Notes: generated by a model from the sequence alone, not told the origin. 64,000 bases of DNA from Pseudomonas sp. MYb118 (GCF_040947875.1 NZ_JBFRXN010000002.1:1922001-1986000); one strand, 5' to 3'. Positions 26,277-35,827 are shown, numbered from the stretch's first letter. Numbers and translations: made by a program.

Positions 26277-26372
26277 TCAGGCCACCCCGGCCTTCAATGC
26301 CCGGCGCAACGCCACCAGCAGCTTCAAAATGTCTTGCGGGTCCAGTCTCTGCGGTACTTTCACGTCTGCCAT
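26277..26372 (-). CDS. Candidate 31-residue small protein
   Basis: ATG at 26372 on the minus strand has AAGGAAG five nt upstream. The frame reads MADVKVPQRL, then DPQDILKLLV, ALRRALKAGVA and TGA. The second half would form an amphipathic, basic helix. It stands alone and antisense to the ABC operon downstream. I do not recognise a family. The good ribosome site and ordinary composition favour a real gene. Confidence 0.4.
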   Translation of the reverse strand: MADVKVPQRLDPQDILKLLVALRRALKAGVA

Positions 26373-26651
26373 CACTACTTCCTTGTAAGGTTTGGGCCAG
26401 CGGCCTGGCCAAAAGCTGTGGGTTTTTGGAGCGGCATTGCGCCAAAAAGATCCCTGCCACAGCGCCAAGGAAAGTAGTCGCGATTCGCGGTTCGAGCAAA
26501 TCCGGCAGATAGGTTTTTGTGTGATATCAATATGCTTTAACGGTATTTAAATTCTTTTTCTTATGCCATTAGAGTCGGTGCTTGCCGGGCAGTTATCCAC
26601 TGCCCATGGACCGCACCACCGTCGCTTACCGAGCGGCGTCCAGGACACTCA
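26373..26651. other. Intergenic region upstream of amino-acid ABC operon
   Basis: These 279 nt contain an AT-rich patch at about 26515-26570 (TATCAATATGCTTTAACGG...) like those before the other sulfur genes. I see no further gene and no clear -35/-10 pair. Confidence 0.35.
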
Positions 26652-27317
26652 ATGGACTTCGATTACGCTTTTATCCTCAGCACCCTGCCGGCGTTTCTCA
26701 AGGCGGTGGGCGTGACCTTGCAAGTCGGCCTGATCGCCATCGGCACGTCTTTGCTGGTGGCCTTGCTCAACGCGACGATCCTGGTGTTTCGCACGCCTTA
26801 TCTGCAACGCCTGGTCGGGCTGTACGTGGAGCTGGCGCGCAACACACCGCTGTTGATCCAGCTGTTCTTCGTGTACTTCGCGCTGCCGGCTTTGGGCGTC
26901 AAGGTTTCGGGTTTTGCCGCGGCGATCATCACCATGACCTTCCTGGGCGGTGCCTACCTCACCGAAGTGCTGCGCGCCGGGGTCGAGGCCGTACCGGCGG
27001 CGCAACTGGAATCGGGGCGTTCCATCGGCTTGTCCCAGGTGCAATTGCTGCGCTACGTGATCCTGCCGCAAGCCGGCATCCTCAGCCTGCCTTCGCTGTT
27101 CGCCAATTTCATTTTCCTGCTGAAGGAGACCACTGTGGTCTCGGCGGTGGCGGTGCCGGAGATTCTCTACACCACCAAAAGCTACATCGCGCTCTACTAC
27201 AAAACCTACGAAATGCTCGCCGTGCTGACGCTGATCTGCGTGCTGTTGTTCTTGCCGCTGTCGCTGCTGCTCAGCCGTCTGGAAAGGAGGCTCCAGCATG
27301 GCCAGTTCGGGTCTTGA
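26652..27317 (+). CDS. Polar amino-acid ABC transporter permease (1)
   Basis: A 221-residue HisM/GlnP-type permease. Spans lie at ~10-40, 55-80 and 85-105 and in the C-terminal half. The family signatures are LYVELARNTPLLIQLFFVYFALP and the EAA loop EAVPAAQLESGRSIGLSQVQLLRYVILPQA. It forms half of a heterodimeric channel with the next gene, which it overlaps by 20 nt. The amino-acid specificity is not visible. Confidence 0.93.
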   Translation: MDFDYAFILSTLPAFLKAVGVTLQVGLIAIGTSLLVALLNATILVFRTPYLQRLVGLYVELARNTPLLIQLFFVYFALPALGVKVSGFAAAIITMTFLGGAYLTEVLRAGVEAVPAAQLESGRSIGLSQVQLLRYVILPQAGILSLPSLFANFIFLLKETTVVSAVAVPEILYTTKSYIALYYKTYEMLAVLTLICVLLFLPLSLLLSRLERRLQHGQFGS

Positions 27318-27957
27318 GTTGCTGTGGGTGTCGTTGCCGCAACTGGGCAAGGGCGCTGCGCAAACCCTGTCGATTTCCTTGTTGAGCATTGCCTTCAGCA
27401 CCGCCGGCGGCGTGCTTTACGGTGTGTTGCGCACGCTCAACTCGACATGGCTGAACGCGATCCTGCGCGTCTACCTGGAACTGTTCCGGGCCATCCCGGT
27501 GCTGGTCTGGTTGTACCTGCTGTTTTTCGGCCTGCCGATTTTCTTTGGCCTGAGTATTCCGAGTTTCTGGTGCGCGGTACTGGTGCTGTCGTTGTGGGGG
27601 GCGAGCGAAGTCGGCGAGGTGGTGCGCGGTGCCTTGCAGTCGTTGCCGCGCGGGCAACGCGAGGCCGGGTTGTCGATCGGCCTGGGCGGCGCGCAGCTCT
27701 ATGGTTACGTGTTGCTGCCCCAGGCGCTCAAACGCATGACGCCGCCGACCATCAACGTCTACACGCGGATCATCAAAACCAGTTCGCTGGCGGTGCTGAT
27801 CGGCGTGGTGGACGTGATCAAGGTCGGCCAGCAGATCATCGAGCGCACCTACGAATCGGTGCTGATCTACGGCGCCCTGTTCCTGTTTTTCTTTTTCATC
27901 TGCTACCCGCTGTCGGCCGCGTCACGCGTGCTGGAGCGGCGCTGGACGCAAGCATGA
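27298..27957 (+). CDS. Polar amino-acid ABC transporter permease (2)
   Basis: 219 residues starting at ATG 27298 within the previous gene, behind GGAGGCTCC. It is again a HisM/GlnP fold: VYLELFRAIPVLVWLYLLFFGLP, and EAA loop QSLPRGQREAGLSIGLGGAQLYGYVLLPQALKRMTPP. It pairs with the 26652 product. It overlaps the ATPase gene by 4 nt. Confidence 0.93.
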   Translation: MASSGLELLWVSLPQLGKGAAQTLSISLLSIAFSTAGGVLYGVLRTLNSTWLNAILRVYLELFRAIPVLVWLYLLFFGLPIFFGLSIPSFWCAVLVLSLWGASEVGEVVRGALQSLPRGQREAGLSIGLGGAQLYGYVLLPQALKRMTPPTINVYTRIIKTSSLAVLIGVVDVIKVGQQIIERTYESVLIYGALFLFFFFICYPLSAASRVLERRWTQA

Positions 27958-28736
27958 GCGCATTGATCGAGTTCAAGGGTTTCAACAAGTTTTTCGGCCA
28001 GCACCAGGTGCTCGACGGCATCGACCTGAAGGTGCGGCCTGGCGAAGTGATCGTCATCCTCGGCCCCAGCGGTTGCGGCAAGAGCACCTTGCTGCGCTGC
28101 CTCAACGGGCTGGAAGTCGCCCAGGGCGGCAGCCTCACCTTCGCCGGCCGCGAGCTGCTGGGCAAGGGCACCGACTGGCGCGAGATCCGCCAGCAGATCG
28201 GCATGGTGTTCCAGAGCTATCACCTGTTCCCGCACATGAACGTTCTCGACAACCTGCTGCTGGGCCCGCTCAAGGTGCAAAAGCGCGAACGCCGCGAGGC
28301 GCAGGCCCAGGCGGAGGCGTTGCTGGCCCGCGTTGGCCTTTTGGACAAGCGCGATGCCTTTCCTCGCCAGTTGTCCGGTGGTCAGCAGCAACGGATCGCC
28401 ATCGTCCGCTCGTTGTGCATGAACCCGCGGGTCATGCTGTTCGATGAAGTCACCGCCGCCCTCGACCCGGAAATGGTCAAGGAAGTGCTGGAGGTCATCC
28501 AGGGTCTGGCCCGCGAGGGCATGACACTGTTGATCGTCACCCACGAAATGGCCTTCGCCCGCGCCGTGGCCGACCGCATCGTGTTCATGGATGCCGGGCG
28601 AATCCTTGAGCAAAACACCCCCGAGCCTTTCTTTACGAACCCGCAAACCGCACGAGCGCAGCAGTTCCTGGAGAAATTCTCCTACGTCGCCGCCCTACCC
28701 AAAACGACTCAAACAAAGGAACTGGAACTGCCATGA
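27954..28736 (+). CDS. Amino-acid ABC transporter ATP-binding protein
   Basis: A 260-residue ATPase beginning at ATG 27954, overlapping the permease stop (ATGA). Walker A is GPSGCGKST, signature [15 protein letters not shown] and Walker B RVMLFDEVTAALDP. Note Val instead of the usual Pro after DE. The H-loop is LIVTHEMAFA. The GlnQ/HisP class is clear. It energises the permease pair 26652/27298. The C-terminus has an extra polar tail (VAALPKTTQTKELELP). The last 4 nt overlap the binding-protein gene. Confidence 0.93.
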   Translation: MSALIEFKGFNKFFGQHQVLDGIDLKVRPGEVIVILGPSGCGKSTLLRCLNGLEVAQGGSLTFAGRELLGKGTDWREIRQQIGMVFQSYHLFPHMNVLDNLLLGPLKVQKRERREAQAQAEALLARVGLLDKRDAFPRQLSGGQQQRIAIVRSLCMNPRVMLFDEVTAALDPEMVKEVLEVIQGLAREGMTLLIVTHEMAFARAVADRIVFMDAGRILEQNTPEPFFTNPQTARAQQFLEKFSYVAALPKTTQTKELELP

Positions 28737-29614
28737 AAACTGCCAAGTCTTCCCTCTTGCTATTGCCACTGCTGGGCCTTGCACTGCTGGCCGGCTGCAA
28801 CAAAACCGAAGAACCTGCCAAACCCAAGGTCGCCAGCGCAAGCGCTGCGCCCGCCGGCTACCTGGACAAGATCAAGGCGCGGGACAAGTTGATCGTCGGC
28901 GTCTTCACCGACAAGCCGCCGTTTGGTTTCGTCAACGAAGCCGGGCGTTACGTAGGCTTCGACACCGACATCGGTCGCCAATTTGCCAAGGACCTGCTGG
29001 GCGATGAAAACAAGGTCGAATTCGTCGCGGTGGAACCGGCCAGCCGCATTCCGTTCCTGCAAAGTGACAAGGTCGACCTGATCCTGGCCAACATGACCGT
29101 GACCCCGGAGCGCAAGGAAGCGGTGGAATTCACCAACCCGAACCTGAAGGTCGCGGTGCAGGCGCTGGTGCCACAGGCCAGCGAAGTGAAAACCCTCGAT
29201 GACCTGGCGAGCCGCACCACCATCGTCACCACCGGCACCACGGCGGACATCTGGCTGACCAAGAATCACCCGGACTGGAAGCTGCTCAAGTTCGAGAAGA
29301 ACTCCGAGTCCCTGCAAGCCCTGGCCAATGGTCGTGGCGACGCCTATGCCCAGGACAACCTGGTGCTGTTCAGCTGGGCCAAACAGAACCCCGGCTACCG
29401 CGTGCTGCCGCAGACCCTGGGCGCCGAAGCACCGATTGCGCCAGCGGTGAAGAAGGGCAACATCGAACTGCGCGACTGGGTCAATGCCGAGCTGGCCAAG
29501 CTGGGTGAAGAAAAGTACCTGCTCAAGCTGTACGACCTGTACGTGCGCAAGGAACTGAGCGACGACACCAAGCCCGAGAGCGTGATTGTCGAAGGGGGTA
29601 AGTGGCAGGGGTGA
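28733..29614 (+). CDS. Amino-acid ABC transporter substrate-binding lipoprotein
   Basis: A 293-residue protein with lipoprotein signal: LLGLALLAGC, lipidated Cys at residue 22. The SBP_bac_3 fold is shown by KLIVGVFTDKPPFGFVNEAGRYVGFDTDIGRQFAKDL, RIPFLQSDKVDLILANMTVTPERK and NSESLQALANGRGDAYAQDN. It is the last gene of the four-gene operon 26652-29614, overlapping the ATPase by 4 nt. The ligand is unknown; the neighbourhood would fit a sulfur-containing amino acid (inference). Confidence 0.93.
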   Translation: MKTAKSSLLLLPLLGLALLAGCNKTEEPAKPKVASASAAPAGYLDKIKARDKLIVGVFTDKPPFGFVNEAGRYVGFDTDIGRQFAKDLLGDENKVEFVAVEPASRIPFLQSDKVDLILANMTVTPERKEAVEFTNPNLKVAVQALVPQASEVKTLDDLASRTTIVTTGTTADIWLTKNHPDWKLLKFEKNSESLQALANGRGDAYAQDNLVLFSWAKQNPGYRVLPQTLGAEAPIAPAVKKGNIELRDWVNAELAKLGEEKYLLKLYDLYVRKELSDDTKPESVIVEGGKWQG

Positions 29615-29653
29615 TCAACCAGCGCTGAACGCTCTCGGCGGCCGCGGTTTTTC

Positions 29654-29739
29654 TGTGGGAGCGAGCCTGCTCGCGATGGTGTGTCAGTCGCCACATATGG
29701 CACTGAAAACCCATCGCGAGCAGGCTCGCTCCCACAGTT
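29654..29739. repeat. REPIN
   Basis: CTGTGGGAGCGAGCCTGCTCG from 29654 and its inverse ending CTCCCACAG at 29738, after the ABC operon. Confidence 0.92.
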
Positions 29740-29862
29740 ATCCCCCAGGGTTTTACCGGGGCCAGCAGCAATATCTCCAACCAACTCAGGCACCTTTTGA
29801 ACCCTGTTCTAAGCTCAGAGTCGTAACGCATTGGCACGTTCGTTCAATGCAAAGGAGTCTGC

Positions 29863-30966
29863 ATGGCTGGTCCCGGGTTGAAAAAAGTGGTGGGCCTGAG
29901 CCTTCTGCTGCTATTGAGCGCCTGCGGGGAAAAACCTCAGGTCGAGAAGGACCGCCCACGGGTGTTCGTGCAGGTGGTCAAGCCGGCGGAATACGCCGCG
30001 TCCGTGACCCTCACAGGCGACGTGCAGGCACGGGTGCAGACGGACCTGTCGTTCCGGGTCGGCGGCAAGATCATCGAGCGTTCGGTCGATGTCGGTGATC
30101 GCATTTCCGCCAAGCAGGTGCTGGCCAGGCTCGATCCCAAGGACCTGCAAAACAACGTCGACTCCGCCCAGGCCCAGGTGGTCGCCGAGCAGGCGCGGGT
30201 GACCCAGAGCGCTGCCGCCTTCGTGCGCCAGCAAAAACTGTTACCCAAGGGCTACACCAGCCAGAGTGAATACGATTCGGCCCAGGCGGCACTGCGCAGC
30301 AGCCAGAGCGCGCTGACCGCCGCCCAGGCGCAATTGGCGAATGCCCGTGATCAACTGAGCTACACCGCGCTGATCGCCGACGCGCCGGGGATCATCACCG
30401 CGCGCCAGGCCGAAGTCGGGCAGGTGGTGCAGGCGACGATGCCGATTTTCAGCCTGGCTCGCGATGGTGGTCGCGATGCCGTGTTCAACATCTACGAATC
30501 GCTGCTGGCGCAGGAGCCGGACGACAAGACCATCACCGTCAGCCTGCTCGACAACCCTGCCATCAAGACCACCGGCACGGTGCGGGAAATCACCCCGGCG
30601 GTTTCTGCACAGACCGGCACGGTGCAGGTCAAGGTGACCCTCGATGCCCTGCCGGAGGGCATGCAGCTGGGTTCGGTGGTCAGTGCCACGGCGAAAATCC
30701 CCGGCAAGTCGGCCGTCGAGCTGCCGTGGTCGGCACTCACCAAAAACCTCAGCGAGCCGGCCGTGTGGCTGGTGGATGATCAGGGTGCAGCGCAGTTGCA
30801 CACGGTCACGGTCGGGCGCTACCTGACGGGCAAGGTCATCATCAGCGACGGCCTCAATGGGGGTGAGAAAGTGATCATCGCCGGCGGCCAGTTGCTGCAC
30901 CCCGGCGTCAAGGTCGAGGTCGCCGAAAACACCTACAAGGATCTGGCTGAAGGAGCCCGGCCATGA
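29863..30966 (+). CDS. RND efflux membrane fusion lipoprotein, first adaptor (TriA-like)
   Basis: A 367-residue periplasmic adaptor. The lipobox is SLLLLLSAC with Cys at residue 21. A lipoyl/barrel-sandwich hybrid is visible (VQTDLSFRVGGKIIERSVDVGDRISAKQVLARLDPKD). An alpha-hairpin of Ala/Gln-rich coiled coil spans ~85-165, followed by the barrel domain (NIYESLLAQEPDDKTITVSLLDNPAIKTTGTVREITP). It links an RND pump to an outer-membrane channel. Two consecutive adaptor genes before one pump is the TriABC layout of P. aeruginosa. It overlaps the second adaptor by 4 nt. Confidence 0.9.
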   Translation: MAGPGLKKVVGLSLLLLLSACGEKPQVEKDRPRVFVQVVKPAEYAASVTLTGDVQARVQTDLSFRVGGKIIERSVDVGDRISAKQVLARLDPKDLQNNVDSAQAQVVAEQARVTQSAAAFVRQQKLLPKGYTSQSEYDSAQAALRSSQSALTAAQAQLANARDQLSYTALIADAPGIITARQAEVGQVVQATMPIFSLARDGGRDAVFNIYESLLAQEPDDKTITVSLLDNPAIKTTGTVREITPAVSAQTGTVQVKVTLDALPEGMQLGSVVSATAKIPGKSAVELPWSALTKNLSEPAVWLVDDQGAAQLHTVTVGRYLTGKVIISDGLNGGEKVIIAGGQLLHPGVKVEVAENTYKDLAEGARP

Positions 30967-32030
30967 AGCGCGTGTCGTTGGCCTTCGCTGCCGTGATGCT
31001 GGTCGCCTGCTCGGACAAGGAGCCGCCGCCGGAGCCGGTGCGCCCGGTGTTGTCGGTCCAGGTGCAGGCGCAGGGCGAGGAAACCCTGGGGCGTTTTGCC
31101 GGCAACATTCAGGCCCGCTATGAAACCAATGTCGGCTTTCGCATCGGCGGGCGCATCGCCAGTCGCAATGTCGATGTCGGCGCCGAGGTGGAGAAGGGCG
31201 CCTTGCTCGCCACGCTCGACCCCACCGATCAGCAGAACCAGCTACGGGCGGCCCAGGGCGACCTGGCGCAGGTCCAGGCGCAGTTGATCAATGCCCAGGC
31301 CGACGCCCGGCGTCAGCAGGAGTTGTTCGATCGTGGCGTGGGCGCGCAGGCCCAGCTGGACGCGGCACAAACCAATCTGAAAACCACTCAGGCTTCCCAC
31401 GACCAGGCCCGCTCGGCTGTCGACCAGGCGAAGGATGCGCTCGGTTATGTCGAACTGCGCACCGATCACAAAGCGGTGGTCACGGCGTGGAATGCCGAAG
31501 CCGGGCAGGTGGTCACCGCCGGCCAGCAAGTGGTGACCCTGGCGCAACCGGATATCAAGGAAGCGGTGATCGACCTGCCGGATACGCTGGTCGATCAATT
31601 GCCGGAAGACGTGGTGTTCAAGGTCGCCGTGGAACTGGATCCGAGCATCAGCACCACCGCCATCGTGCGCGAAATCGAACCCCAGGCGCAAAGCGCCACC
31701 CGCACCCGTCGCGCGCGCCTGACGCTGGCCGAGACGCCGCCGGCGTTTCGCCTGGGCACCGCCATCACGGTCACCGTCAGCTCAGCCATCAAACCGCGCA
31801 TCGAGCTGCCGCTGACCGCCCTGCAGGACGTCGACGGAAAAACCCGGATCTGGGTCATTGATGAACAGAATGCGACGGTGTCGCCGCGAGACGTCAACGT
31901 GGTCAGCCGTACCGATTCAACGATGGTCCTGGCCAGCGGTGTGAAGGCCGGTGAGCGAGTGGTGAGCGCCGGGGTGAACAGCCTGAAACCTGGGCAGAAA
32001 GTGAAACTCGATGAGGACAGCCCACGATGA
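30963..32030 (+). CDS. RND efflux membrane fusion protein, second adaptor (TriB-like)
   Basis: 355 residues with a short lipoprotein-type signal (AFAAVMLVAC, Cys at residue 16). The lipoyl domain is YETNVGFRIGGRIASRNVDVGAEVEKGALLATLDPTD, followed by a coiled-coil hairpin (LRAAQGDLAQVQAQLINAQADARRQQELFDRG). It is a paralogue of the gene before it. In TriABC both adaptors are needed for one pump, and the same is inferred here. It overlaps the RND gene by 4 nt. Confidence 0.9.
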   Translation: MKRVSLAFAAVMLVACSDKEPPPEPVRPVLSVQVQAQGEETLGRFAGNIQARYETNVGFRIGGRIASRNVDVGAEVEKGALLATLDPTDQQNQLRAAQGDLAQVQAQLINAQADARRQQELFDRGVGAQAQLDAAQTNLKTTQASHDQARSAVDQAKDALGYVELRTDHKAVVTAWNAEAGQVVTAGQQVVTLAQPDIKEAVIDLPDTLVDQLPEDVVFKVAVELDPSISTTAIVREIEPQAQSATRTRRARLTLAETPPAFRLGTAITVTVSSAIKPRIELPLTALQDVDGKTRIWVIDEQNATVSPRDVNVVSRTDSTMVLASGVKAGERVVSAGVNSLKPGQKVKLDEDSPR

Positions 32031-35000
32031 AAGGGAGTTTCAACTTATCCGAATGGGCCCTCAAGCATCAGTCCTTCATCTGGTACCTGATGCTGGTCGC
32101 GCTGCTGATGGGCGTATTTTCCTACCTGAACCTGGGCCGCGAGGAAGACCCTTCGTTCACCATCAAGACCATGGTGATCCAGAGCCGCTGGCCCGGTGCG
32201 ACCCAGGAAGAAACCCTCAAGCAGGTCACCGACCGCATCGAGAAAAAACTCGAAGAGCTCGACTCCCTCGACTACGTGAAAAGCTACACGCGCCCGGGCG
32301 AATCCACCGTGTTCGTGTTCCTGCGTGATACCACCAGTGCCAAGGACATTCCGGAAATCTGGTACCAGGTGCGCAAGAAGATCAACGACATCCGTGGCCA
32401 GTTCCCCCAGGGCCTGCAAGGCCCGGCGTTCAACGACGAATTCGGCGATGTGTTCGGTTCGGTGTATGCCTTTACTGCCGACGGCCTGTCGATGCGTCAG
32501 TTGCGCGATTACGTCGAGCAGGTGCGCGCCGAAATCCGTGACGTGCCGGGGCTCGGCAAGATCGAGATGATCGGCGAACAGGACGAAGTGCTGTACCTGA
32601 ACTTCTCCACGCGCAAACTGGCGGCACTGGGTATTGATGAGCGGCAGGTGGTGTCGAGCCTGCAATCGCAGAACGCGGTGACGCCCGCCGGGGTGATCGA
32701 GGCCGGGCCGGAGCGCATCTCCGTGCGCACCACCGGACAGTTCGCCTCGGAAAAGGACCTGGCCAACGTCAACCTGCGGCTCAACGACCGTTTTTACAGA
32801 CTGGCCGACATTGCCGACATCAGCCGTGGCTATGTCGACCCGGCCAATCCGGAGTTTCGCTACAACGGCCATCCGGCCATTGGTCTCGCCATCGCCATGA
32901 AGAAGGGCGGCAACATCCAGGAGTTCGGCAAGGCCCTGCACCAGCGCATGACCGAGCTGACCGCCGACCTGCCGGTGGGCGTGGGTGTGCACAACGTCTC
33001 CGACCAGGCGGCGGTGGTGGAGAAGGCCGTCGGTGGCTTTACCAGCGCGCTGTTCGAAGCGGTGGTGATCGTCATGCTGGTCAGCTTCGTCAGCCTGGGC
33101 GTGCGCGCCGGCCTGGTGGTGGCCTGCTCGATCCCGCTGGTGCTGGCCATGGTCTTCGTATTCATGGAATACAGCGGCATCACCATGCAGCGGATTTCCC
33201 TCGGCGCGTTGATCATTGCACTGGGCCTGCTGGTGGACGATGCGATGATCACCGTGGAAATGATGGTCACGCGCCTGGAAATGGGTGAAAGCAAGGAGCA
33301 GGCGGCCACGTTCGCCTACACCTCGACCGCGTTCCCGATGCTCACCGGTACGCTGGTGACGGTCGCCGGTTTTGTGCCCATCGGCCTCAACGCCAGTTCG
33401 GCGGGCGAGTACACCTTCACCCTGTTCGCGGTGATCGCCGTGGCGATGCTGGTGTCATGGATCGTCGCCGTGCTGTTCGCCCCGGTGATTGGCGTGCACA
33501 TCCTCAGCGCCAACGTCAAACCGCATGACGCCGAGCCCGGGCGCGTCGGCCGTGCGTTCAACTACGGCATGCTCTGGTCGATGCGCAATCGCTGGTGGGC
33601 CATCGGTATCACCATCGCCCTGTTCCTGGCGTCGGTGTACGCGATGAAGTTCGTGCAAAACCAGTTCTTTCCGTCCTCGGACCGCCCGGAAATCCTCGTT
33701 GACCTGAACCTGCCGCAAAACGCCTCGATTGCCGAGACGCGCAAGGCGGTGGACAAGCTCGAAGCCACGCTCAAGGACGACCCGGACATCGTCCGCTGGA
33801 GCACCTACATCGGCGAAGGGGCGATCCGTTTCTACCTGCCGCTGGACCAGCAACTGCAGAACCCGTACTACGCGCAGATGGTCATCGTCAGCAAGGGCCT
33901 GGAGTCGCGCGAGGCCCTGAGCCAGCGCTTGCGCGAGCGACTGCGCAAGGAGTTCGTCGGCATCGGCAGTTATGTGCAGGCGCTGGAAATGGGCCCGCCG
34001 GTGGGGCGGCCGATCCAGTATCGGGTCAGTGGCAAGGACATCGACCAGGTGCGCAAGCACGCGATTGCCCTGGCCACCGAGCTGGACAAGAACTCGCACA
34101 TCGGCGAGATCATCTATGACTGGAACGAGCCGGGCAAAGTCCTGCGCATCGACATCGCCCAGGACAAGGTGCGGCAACTGGGGCTGTCGTCGGAACAGGT
34201 GGCCAACCTGATGAACAGCATCGTTGCCGGGGCGCAGGTCACACAGGTCAATGACGACATCTACCTGATCAATGTCGTGGGGCGCGCGGTCGATGATGAG
34301 CGCGGCACCCCGGAAACCCTGCAGAACCTGCAAATCGTCACGCCCAGCGGCACCTCGATTCCGCTGCTGGCCTTCGCCACCCTGCGCTACGAACTGGAGC
34401 AGCCGCTGGTGTGGCGCCGCGACCGCAAACCGACGATCACCATCAAGGCCGCTGTGCGTGACGAAATCCAGCCAACCGACCTGGTGACGCAACTCAAGCC
34501 GACCATCGACCAGTTCGCGGCCGGGTTGCCGCCGGGCTACAAGGTCGCCACCGGCGGTACCGTGGAAGAGAGTGGCAAGGCCCAGGGGCCGATCGCCAAG
34601 GTCGTGCCGTTGATGCTGTTCCTGATGGCGACGTTCCTGATGATCCAGTTGCACAGCGGGCAGAAACTGTTCCTGGTGGCCAGCGTCGCGCCGCTCGGCC
34701 TGATCGGCGTGGTGCTGGCGCTGATCCCCACGGGCACGCCAATGGGCTTCGTAGCGATCCTCGGGATCCTGGCGCTGATCGGCATCATCATCCGCAACTC
34801 GGTGATCCTGGTGACCCAGATCGACGCCTACGAGCAGTCCGGCTCCACGCCTTGGGACGCAGTGGTGCAGGCCACGGAACACCGGCGCCGCCCGATCCTG
34901 CTGACCGCCGCAGCCGCGAGCCTGGGGATGATCCCGATTGCCCGGGAAGTGTTCTGGGGGCCGATGGCCTACGCGATGATTGGCGGCATCATCATCGCGA

Positions 35001-35068
35001 CGTTGCTGACGCTGCTGTTTTTGCCGGCGCTGTATGTGGCCTGGTACAAGATTCGGGAGCCGAAATAG
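32027..35068 (+). CDS. RND multidrug efflux inner-membrane pump (TriC-like)
   Basis: 1013 residues, typical HAE1-like RND size, with 12 spans in two halves and large periplasmic loops. The proton-relay Asp pair lies in LGLLVDDAMITVE (Asp404/Asp405). The N-terminus FNLSEWALKHQSFIWYLMLVALLMGVFSYLNLGREEDPSF is typical of the TriC/YegN-like branch with short adaptors. It exports hydrophobic compounds (triclosan for TriC) using the proton gradient. No outer-membrane channel gene is present; TriABC borrows OpmH/TolC. A 7-bp hairpin AGAGCGC-TTT-GCGCTCT follows the stop at 35075-35091. Confidence 0.93.
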   Translation: MKGSFNLSEWALKHQSFIWYLMLVALLMGVFSYLNLGREEDPSFTIKTMVIQSRWPGATQEETLKQVTDRIEKKLEELDSLDYVKSYTRPGESTVFVFLRDTTSAKDIPEIWYQVRKKINDIRGQFPQGLQGPAFNDEFGDVFGSVYAFTADGLSMRQLRDYVEQVRAEIRDVPGLGKIEMIGEQDEVLYLNFSTRKLAALGIDERQVVSSLQSQNAVTPAGVIEAGPERISVRTTGQFASEKDLANVNLRLNDRFYRLADIADISRGYVDPANPEFRYNGHPAIGLAIAMKKGGNIQEFGKALHQRMTELTADLPVGVGVHNVSDQAAVVEKAVGGFTSALFEAVVIVMLVSFVSLGVRAGLVVACSIPLVLAMVFVFMEYSGITMQRISLGALIIALGLLVDDAMITVEMMVTRLEMGESKEQAATFAYTSTAFPMLTGTLVTVAGFVPIGLNASSAGEYTFTLFAVIAVAMLVSWIVAVLFAPVIGVHILSANVKPHDAEPGRVGRAFNYGMLWSMRNRWWAIGITIALFLASVYAMKFVQNQFFPSSDRPEILVDLNLPQNASIAETRKAVDKLEATLKDDPDIVRWSTYIGEGAIRFYLPLDQQLQNPYYAQMVIVSKGLESREALSQRLRERLRKEFVGIGSYVQALEMGPPVGRPIQYRVSGKDIDQVRKHAIALATELDKNSHIGEIIYDWNEPGKVLRIDIAQDKVRQLGLSSEQVANLMNSIVAGAQVTQVNDDIYLINVVGRAVDDERGTPETLQNLQIVTPSGTSIPLLAFATLRYELEQPLVWRRDRKPTITIKAAVRDEIQPTDLVTQLKPTIDQFAAGLPPGYKVATGGTVEESGKAQGPIAKVVPLMLFLMATFLMIQLHSGQKLFLVASVAPLGLIGVVLALIPTGTPMGFVAILGILALIGIIIRNSVILVTQIDAYEQSGSTPWDAVVQATEHRRRPILLTAAAASLGMIPIAREVFWGPMAYAMIGGIIIATLLTLLFLPALYVAWYKIREPK

Positions 35069-35090
35069 AGAAGCAGAGCGCTTTGCGCTC

Positions 35091-35186
35091 TATCGCGAGC
35101 AGGCTCGCTCCCACAGGTTTTTGCTGTGTGCACAACGGATGTGAACACCAATGAACCACTGTGGGAGCGAGCCTGCTCGCGATAGC
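35091..35186. repeat. REPIN after the RND operon
   Basis: ATCGCGAGCAGGCTCGCTCCCAC from 35092 and GTGGGAGCGAGCCTGCTCGCGAT from 35161 to 35183 lie between convergent genes. Confidence 0.92.
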
Positions 35187-35197
35187 GGCCGCACGGA

Positions 35198-35827
35198 TCA
35201 CACAACCTTGCGCCAAACACTCGCCAACCAAGGCTGCTGTTCCCGCGGCAATCCCGCCGGCCGGTAGTAATGCTCCAGCTCCGCAAACCCCGCCTCGGTC
35301 AAAAGCCCCTGCCACGCCGCCAGGTCGTGGTACGAGCCATAGCGCGAGCCATTCCAGCCCTCCTGATTCTCACCACGCGGATTGGAACTGAACAACACCC
35401 CGCCCGGCTTCAATGTGCCATGCAACTGCCGCAGCACCCGCGGCAGTTCCTGGCGTGGCACGTGAAACAGCACCGCATTGGCAAAAATCCCGTCGAAGCG
35501 TTCGGCAGGCAAGTCCAGCTTGAGGAAGTCCTGCTGCCACACCTCGCAACCACTGTCTTCGCGCGCCATCCGGGCAAACTCTTGCGAGCCATCGAGGCCA
35601 ACCGCGCGGTGGCCCATGCGGGTGAAGGCTTGCAGGTCACGCCCAGGGCCGCAGCCGAAATCGAGAATGTCGAAGGGCGCCGCGCCCTGAACGTGGCGTA
35701 ACAGCGCTTCGATGTTCTGGCTCACGTCATGATCTCGCGTCCCTTCGCGAAAGCCTTCGGCCACCGAGTTGTAATGACCCAGGGTGGTGGCGGTAATCTG
35801 GTCGAGATCGGCGGGAGTCTGTTTCAT
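35198..35827 (-). CDS. Class I SAM-dependent methyltransferase
   Basis: 209 residues from ATG 35827; longer in-frame starts run into the promoter region of the divergent RHS gene and are not used. Motif I is ILDFGCGPGRDLQ (~55-67), the acidic loop VGLDGSQEFARMA, and motif II/III FDGIFANAVLFHVP with LPRVLRQLHGTLKPGGVLFSSNPRG. The methyl acceptor is unknown. It is divergent from the first TccC-like gene, with 89 nt between starts. Confidence 0.88.
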   Translation of the reverse strand: MKQTPADLDQITATTLGHYNSVAEGFREGTRDHDVSQNIEALLRHVQGAAPFDILDFGCGPGRDLQAFTRMGHRAVGLDGSQEFARMAREDSGCEVWQQDFLKLDLPAERFDGIFANAVLFHVPRQELPRVLRQLHGTLKPGGVLFSSNPRGENQEGWNGSRYGSYHDLAAWQGLLTEAGFAELEHYYRPAGLPREQQPWLASVWRKVV

